Shown here piece by piece: positions 14,127 to 15,648 of a stretch of DNA of 15,648 nucleotides; positions within the stretch are counted from its first letter, which is position 1; the number at the start of each line of letters is the position of its first letter. The position numbers and the translations under genes were made by a program. The stretch spans positions 20,846 to 36,493 of the forward strand of contig DJFR01000103.1 of the NCBI GenBank assembly GCA_002432545.1. Reading direction: 5' to 3'. The DNA comes from Flammeovirgaceae bacterium UBA5867 (GTDB lineage Bacteria > Bacteroidota > Bacteroidia > Cytophagales > Cyclobacteriaceae). The notes beneath the pieces are model-generated. The model was not told the origin of the DNA and did not search any database. It saw nothing but the letters and a program-made list of their open reading frames with translations.

Positions 14127-14228
14127 ATGATTAGACTGACAATTGCGGTCGGGTTTCTGGCCGTGTTCGGTATAGTAGGCTATGTGATAGTACTACTGCT
14201 GACAAATTATTTCCAGGAGAAAAGTAAA
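14127..14228 (+). CDS. 33-residue single-pass membrane peptide
   Basis: A short frame from ATG 14127 to a TAA at 14226 encodes 33 residues. Residues 5-26 form one continuous hydrophobic segment (AVGFLAVFGIVGYVIVLLL), with Arg3 before it and a hydrophilic QEKK end. This is the layout of a small transmembrane protein, with Arg3 at the N-terminus and two lysines at the C-terminus. An in-frame TAA lies two codons upstream, so it cannot be part of something longer. It ends 37 bp before the SPFH gene. I do not recognise a family. It could be a regulator or subunit for the SPFH protein, but that is inference; chance is possible because the frame is short. Confidence 0.5.
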
Positions 14229-14265
14229 CCTAATAATAACAAATCTAACCAAACAACTAATTAAT

Positions 14266-15498
14266 ATGAATCCATCACTTAAACCGAAAATTATTCTTGC
14301 TGTCGTGCTCATCATCAGTATGGTGTTGTTCCTTATCGTCAATCCATTTTCATGGAATGATGCGGGTAACCGTACCGTTGTAGAACGTACTACCGGTGAA
14401 CAGATCGTGCAGTTTGCGCCTGGTATATTTTATGCCGGCTTCTTTGCCAAAGAGAAAGAATGGCCCAACCAGATCTCGGTTACATACCAGGATGAAAATC
14501 CAAAACTCGACCTCGAAGACAACGGTATAGAGGTAGGTAAGATCATGATCCGTTTTAGCGATGCTACCACGGCAGATGTAAAAGGTATTACTCAGTTTAT
14601 ACTGCCATCAGATGAAAAGGAAATGATCCTGATTCACAACACGCACCGTACACCGCAGTCGCTCGTGGTAAAGCGACTTGCTCCTTATACCAAAGAGTGT
14701 TTGCAATCATCCGCTCAGTTAATGAGCAGTGAGAAACACTACGGAGGCGGACGTGCGCAGATGGCGCAGGACTTTATGGACCAGCTGAAGGAGGGTGTAT
14801 ACTTGCTGAAGACAGAAGAGAATGTAGTATTTGATTCGCTTGAACAAGAGAAGAAGAGAATATACCAGACTGAAATTCAGTACGACAAAAAAGATGGTGG
14901 TCCGAAACGTAAACTGTCTTCTATAAAAGAGTATGGTATAACCGTAGCCGATGCTGCGATTACCGATGTTGACTACGAAGATAAAGTTGACCAGAAGCTT
15001 ACCAAGATCATCGATGCCGTTACCAAGTCGTCTATCTCCAAGCAAGAGTTGATGACAGCCCAGCAGCAAACCTTAACAGCAAAAGCGAAAGGTGAGCAGG
15101 CACTGGTTGAGATCGAGTATCAACAGAAGCAGGATCAGATCAAACAAGTCGTAGAAGCGGAAACAAAAGTGAAGGTTGCTGAGCAAGACAAGCAACAGCA
15201 GAAGATCGCCTATGAAGGCGCTATACTGGAGTCTAAGAAAATTAAGGAGCTCGCAGATGCCCAGGCATACGCACGCGCTAAAATAATGCAGGCTGACGGT
15301 GCGTTGGAAATGAAACTGAAAGCACAGGTAGAAGTACAGAAAGTGTGGGCCGATGCCTTTAGTAAATATACCGGTGCCATCGTACCACAGATACAAACTG
15401 GTGGTACAGGCACAACCAACGGTGCATTGAACTTTATGGACTTGATGACAGCCAAAACAGCCAAAGACTTCGCGCTCGACCTGAAGAACAAAAACTAA
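14266..15498 (+). CDS. SPFH / band-7 domain protein
   Basis: A 410-residue membrane-anchored protein of the stomatin-prohibitin-flotillin-HflC/K superfamily. Residues 8-25 form one N-terminal membrane helix. The band-7 domain spans about 32-245 (starting NRTVVERTTGEQ, with the APGIFYAGFF turn). A long Gln/Lys/Ala-rich coiled coil covers about 250-350, ending ADAQAYARAKIMQADGALEMKLKAQ in two parts, as is typical for oligomer-forming members. A short Gly/Thr-rich tail (375-388) follows. Such proteins assemble membrane-bound rings that organise membranes or control proteases. The exact partner is unknown here. The small membrane peptide 37 bp upstream is a candidate. A strong terminator ends the unit. 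Confidence 0.9.
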   Translation: MNPSLKPKIILAVVLIISMVLFLIVNPFSWNDAGNRTVVERTTGEQIVQFAPGIFYAGFFAKEKEWPNQISVTYQDENPKLDLEDNGIEVGKIMIRFSDATTADVKGITQFILPSDEKEMILIHNTHRTPQSLVVKRLAPYTKECLQSSAQLMSSEKHYGGGRAQMAQDFMDQLKEGVYLLKTEENVVFDSLEQEKKRIYQTEIQYDKKDGGPKRKLSSIKEYGITVADAAITDVDYEDKVDQKLTKIIDAVTKSSISKQELMTAQQQTLTAKAKGEQALVEIEYQQKQDQIKQVVEAETKVKVAEQDKQQQKIAYEGAILESKKIKELADAQAYARAKIMQADGALEMKLKAQVEVQKVWADAFSKYTGAIVPQIQTGGTGTTNGALNFMDLMTAKTAKDFALDLKNKN

Positions 15499-15524
15499 CA
15501 GCGCAACATCTATACTATATATTC

Positions 15525-15555
15525 AAAAGGGCGGAAGCAATTCCGCCCTTTTTTT
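15525..15555 (+). terminator. Intrinsic terminator of the SPFH gene
   Basis: A 12-bp stem (15525-15536 with 15541-15552) is closed by a GCAA loop of the stable GNRA type and followed by a T-run. It lies 26 bp after the stop. Confidence 0.92.
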
Positions 15556-15573
15556 ATTTCCACTAACTATACA

Positions 15574-15582
15574 CCCCCCCCC
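15574..15582. repeat. C9 homopolymer in a G-depleted stretch
   Basis: Nine consecutive C. The whole stretch 15556-15648 has only two G in 93 bases, so it is strongly strand-biased. No reading frame of interest is present. Confidence 0.7.
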
Positions 15583-15626
15583 ACGCCAGCCATTCCATTT
15601 TTCATCACCCCCAACTCCCACACCCC

Positions 15627-15648
15627 TTACTTCTTACTTCTTACTTCT
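15627..15648. repeat. TTACTTC heptamer tandem repeat, cut by window edge
   Basis: Three perfect TTACTTC units (15627, 15634, 15641) and one more base. The array probably goes on beyond the window. Its 7-bp period matches the other repeat islands. Confidence 0.75.

Overview
The window looks like a chromosomal stretch from a Bacteroidota bacterium, most likely a Cytophagales-type lineage. The support is indirect. Start codons have almost no Shine-Dalgarno sequence. The best promoter has the Bacteroidota form (TTG, 19 bp, TAnnTTTG). Secreted proteins and lipoproteins are abundant, and the gene families (short LeuA, secreted xylose-isomerase-like protein, S8 protease with a large insert) are typical of that phylum. 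No phage, transposase, CRISPR, rRNA or tRNA gene was seen.

Layout. Plus-strand block 1 holds a 2-isopropylmalate synthase (leuA, 17-1180) and a secreted TIM-barrel sugar isomerase-like protein (1494-2327). A bidirectional terminator at 2331-2358 separates it from a long minus-strand block, read from 10600 down to 2381. That block contains a MocR-type regulator, a subtilisin-like protease, a two-DTG aspartic protease, a hotdog thioesterase, an M48 metalloprotease and a large secreted protein of unknown function. Plus-strand block 2 starts at a divergent promoter near 10783-10812. It contains a DUF817 membrane protein, a Bax-like glucosaminidase lipoprotein, a NodB-type polysaccharide deacetylase lipoprotein, a previously hidden 33-residue membrane peptide and an SPFH/band-7 protein.

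How genes may work together (inference). MocR and DUF817 form a divergent regulator/target pair with an inverted repeat over the promoter. The glucosaminidase and deacetylase are adjacent lipoproteins probably made from one transcript and acting on cell-wall glycans. Three exported proteases of different catalytic classes lie in one same-strand run, together with a secreted protein of unknown function. The 33-residue membrane peptide lies 37 bp before the membrane-anchored SPFH protein.

The most unusual structure is in the gaps. Several intergenic regions carry degenerate tandem repeats with a 7-bp period but different 'words': GTTATCC, GAGCTTC, CCAGCAG and TTACTTC. Two GTTATCC arrays of exactly four units each face each other as a 28-bp imperfect inverted repeat around a 113-bp core. 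Three genes also have strong hairpins in the RNA leader directly against or over the start codon (5856, 6828 and 11847). These are the best candidates for something undescribed; none can be proven from sequence reading alone.
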